Of a stretch of 64,000 bases of DNA, positions 61,975-64,000 are shown one piece after another. This DNA comes from Aurantiacibacter suaedae. GTDB lineage: Bacteria > Pseudomonadota > Alphaproteobacteria > Sphingomonadales > Sphingomonadaceae. The DNA is taken from positions 806,948 to 870,947 of the forward strand of contig NZ_SKCG01000002.1 of assembly GCF_005434915.1 (NCBI RefSeq), in the 5' to 3' direction. Position numbers and translations under genes: made by a program. Position 1 is the first letter of the stretch, and each line of letters opens with the position of its first letter. The notes beneath the pieces were generated by a model. The model saw only the letters and a program-made list of their open reading frames with translations, had not been told where the DNA came from and searched no databases.

Positions 61975-64000
61975 CTATTCCTGCGCGCCGATCCCGCCCA
62001 GTTGCTTATCCTCGTTGGCGCGGAAGATGACATATTGGCGGATGCCCTCGATCCGCTCGCGCGAGAGGCTGTCGGCAAAGCTGACCATCCCGTTCAGTTC
62101 GAGCGCTCCGTCGTGCACGATAGCTTGCCAGGTCTCGGCGCTGTTCAGTGCGGCCGACCGGCGCAGATCGGGCAACACGGTGGAGCCAACCACGGCATCG
62201 CCGTGGCAGGCGCCGCAATAACGGCCATAGTCGTAGGTCGCTTGGGTGAGCTTGGCAGGATCGCCAGTAAAGGCCGGCGGATCGAGCGGGCGACGCACCA
62301 GCGGCGGCGCGTCGGGCAGCTTGTCGGTGCCGCCGAGCTTGAACACCAGCAGCCGCGAGATGTTGGGCACGGGGCCGCTGGTCTCGTTGACGATGCCGCC
62401 GGGCGCGAGCGCCCAGATCCCGCCCCAGCCTGCCATCACGGCGACATACTGCTCGCCGTCGATCGAATAGGTGATGGGAGGCGCGATCACGCCGGTCTGG
62501 GCGGCAAAGCTCCACTTCTCTGATCCGTTGGCGGCATCGTAGGCCTTGACGTATCCTGACGCGGTGCCCTGGAACACCAACCCGCCGCCGGTGGCCAGCA
62601 GGCCTCCGTTCCAGGGGCCGGGATACTGTACGCGCCAGCGTTCGCTTTGCGTGACCGGGTCCCAGGCGATCAACGCACCTTTTGTGCTTGCCGCAGCGCC
62701 CTCGCGAACGGCCTCGATGGCGGGCATGCCCCCGGCAGCCTGATCGACACCCACGTTGAAGCCGCGCTTGGGGTCGGGCTTCCAGTTGGCTTCGGGGAAA
62801 TAGGGGAACGCGGCTTCGATGGCCGGGATATAGACCAGCCCCTGTGTGGGATTGAATGCCATCGGATGCCACGAATGTCCGCCGCCCGCGCCGGGGGTGG
62901 ACACGAACGGCTTGCCGGTGTCGCCATAGCGCGCCTCGGGCACCTCGATCGGGCGGCCCGTGGCCATGTCGATGCCGGTGGTCCAGTTCTGCGGCACGTA
63001 GTTGTCGGCGCTGATCAGTTCGCCGGTCTCTCGGTCTAGGACGTAGAAGAACCCGTTCTTGGGCGCCTGCATCAGCACTTTGCGGGTGCGTCCGTCGATT
63101 TCGAGATCGGCCAGCATGATGTGCTGCGTGGCGGTGAAGTCCCAGGTCTCGCCGGGGGTTTCCTGATAGTGCCACACATATTCGCCGGTCTCGGGCCGGA
63201 TTGCCACGATGCTGGAAAGGTAGAGGTTGTCGCCGCCGCCGGGGCTGCGATAGGCCTGGTTCCACGGGCTGCCATTGCCGGTGCCGATATAGAGCAGGTC
63301 AAGCTCCGGGTCGTAGGCCATGGAATCCCACACGGTGCCGCCGCCGCCCAGCTTCCACCACTCGCCGTTCCAGGTCTCGCGCGCCTTGGCGAGATATTCA
63401 GGCTCGGTACCTTCTTCCTCCGGGCCACCGGGCACCACGTAAAAGCGCCAGGCTTGATCGCCGCTGTCGGCATCGTAAGCGGTGACATAACCACGCACGC
63501 CATATTCGGCGCCGCCGTTGCCGATGATTACCTTCCCTGCCACCACGCGCGGCGCGCCGGTGATGGTATAGGGCTTCGACTGGTCGACCGTGACCTTCGA
63601 CCACACTTCCGTGCCCGTCTCGCGGTCGAGCGCGATCAGGCGGCCATCGAGTGTGCCGAGATAAAGCTTGTCGCCATAGGCGGCGAGGCCGCGGTTCACC
63701 ACGTCGCAGCAGGCCTTCACCGCCGTTTCGCCCGGCACCTGCGGATCGAAATCCCACAGCGGTTCGCCGGTGACGGCGTTGTAGGCCTTCACCTTGCTCC
63801 AGGCGGTGGTGACATAGATCTTGCCATCGATCACCAGCGGGGTCGCTTCCTGGCCGCGGGCGGTGTCCATATCGGCGTGCCAGGCAAGGCCGAGGTCGCT
63901 CACGGTTTCAAGATTGATCTGGTCGAGCGGGCTGTAGCGCTGCTCGGAATAGTCGCGCCCGTAGGTCAGCCACTCGGAATTGTCGCTCGCCGCGCCAAGC
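61975..64000 (-). CDS. PQQ-dependent quinohemoprotein alcohol dehydrogenase (partial, 5' end off window)
   Basis: Periplasmic alcohol dehydrogenase passing electrons from PQQ to a fused cytochrome c. The visible part begins inside the mature protein (DNSEWLTYGRDYSEQRYSP, the first propeller motif) and continues to the window edge without a start. The eight-bladed propeller shows the vicinal disulfide cysteines in VKACCDVVNRG, the catalytic aspartate region LWDFDPQ, W-docking motifs such as SGEYVW-like GEYVWHYQETPGETWDF and the C-terminal heme site YCGACHGDAVVG. The cytochrome domain makes this type II, not methanol dehydrogenase. PQQ synthesis genes are not in view. Confidence 0.93.
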   Translation of the reverse strand, partial: LGAASDNSEWLTYGRDYSEQRYSPLDQINLETVSDLGLAWHADMDTARGQEATPLVIDGKIYVTTAWSKVKAYNAVTGEPLWDFDPQVPGETAVKACCDVVNRGLAAYGDKLYLGTLDGRLIALDRETGTEVWSKVTVDQSKPYTITGAPRVVAGKVIIGNGGAEYGVRGYVTAYDADSGDQAWRFYVVPGGPEEEGTEPEYLAKARETWNGEWWKLGGGGTVWDSMAYDPELDLLYIGTGNGSPWNQAYRSPGGGDNLYLSSIVAIRPETGEYVWHYQETPGETWDFTATQHIMLADLEIDGRTRKVLMQAPKNGFFYVLDRETGELISADNYVPQNWTTGIDMATGRPIEVPEARYGDTGKPFVSTPGAGGGHSWHPMAFNPTQGLVYIPAIEAAFPYFPEANWKPDPKRGFNVGVDQAAGGMPAIEAVREGAAASTKGALIAWDPVTQSERWRVQYPGPWNGGLLATGGGLVFQGTASGYVKAYDAANGSEKWSFAAQTGVIAPPITYSIDGEQYVAVMAGWGGIWALAPGGIVNETSGPVPNISRLLVFKLGGTDKLPDAPPLVRRPLDPPAFTGDPAKLTQATYDYGRYCGACHGDAVVGSTVLPDLRRSAALNSAETWQAIVHDGALELNGMVSFADSLSRERIEGIRQYVIFRANEDKQLGGIGAQE

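Overview
The window is dense, GC-rich alphaproteobacterial chromosome, most likely Sphingomonadales and probably an Erythrobacteraceae-like marine or freshwater sphingomonad. The lineage call is an inference from gene content: GapR (DUF2312), DUF1244, a direct-repeat LexA box of the alphaproteobacterial type, a LigM-type O-demethylase, divergent ubiG/lysC, several large TonB-dependent receptors and a PQQ quinohemoprotein dehydrogenase. No transposase, integrase, phage module or CRISPR array was seen. One tRNA gene (Gly, GCC) is present.

Layout. 0.1-5.8 kb: guaA, an EamA permease, a BtuB-like receptor behind a cobalamin riboswitch, and an endonuclease III-family glycosylase. 5.8-15.5 kb: a coherent accessory locus with a HAD phosphatase, an RpiR/SIS regulator, a large TonB receptor, a PhnD/PhnC/PhnE-type ABC importer and a Tat-exported phosphocholine-type phospholipase C. 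Near-identical operator-like sequences lie before the phosphatase and in the regulator/receptor intergenic region. I read this as a release-import-dephosphorylate route for a small organophosphorus compound and consider it the most interesting system in the window. 15.6-25.2 kb: small hypothetical proteins, a CHCC zinc-finger protein, an orphan ABC ATPase, a diguanylate cyclase, a GntA-like N-hydroxylase/DUF1989 pair, nadB and a chemoreceptor.

25.2-30.2 kb: class I ribonucleotide reductase, with nrdA and nrdB separately transcribed, no ATP-cone in either, and a LexA box before nrdA; an AT-rich orphan membrane gene follows. 30.2-35.7 kb: small secreted proteins, argB, YggT, MarC, a Lon-N-domain protein, a thioredoxin-TPR protein and tRNA-Gly. 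35.7-43.4 kb: a GH127 glycosidase, pyk, DUF1244, gapR, a frameshifted ybjQ, yebC, a 31-residue membrane peptide, ruvC and a monooxygenase-fold protein. 43.4-52.9 kb: a sulfotransferase and methyltransferase, an ArsC-like reductase, a glycerophosphodiesterase, a bestrophin-like protein, ubiG, lysC, a nitronate monooxygenase-like enzyme, a globin-coupled chemoreceptor and an esterase-like hydrolase.

53.0-64.0 kb: a catabolic region. ligM is transcribed alone, opposite a VOC-fold gene, with a palindromic operator between them. After a single-domain response regulator come minus-strand genes for a TauD-type dioxygenase, a quinone-oxidoreductase-like enzyme, an SDR, a phosphatase-like protein, an amidohydrolase, an aldehyde dehydrogenase and a PQQ/cytochrome c alcohol dehydrogenase cut by the right edge. 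Together these suggest periplasmic alcohol oxidation to an aldehyde, then an acid, with further oxidative processing in the cytoplasm; the substrate cannot be told from sequence.
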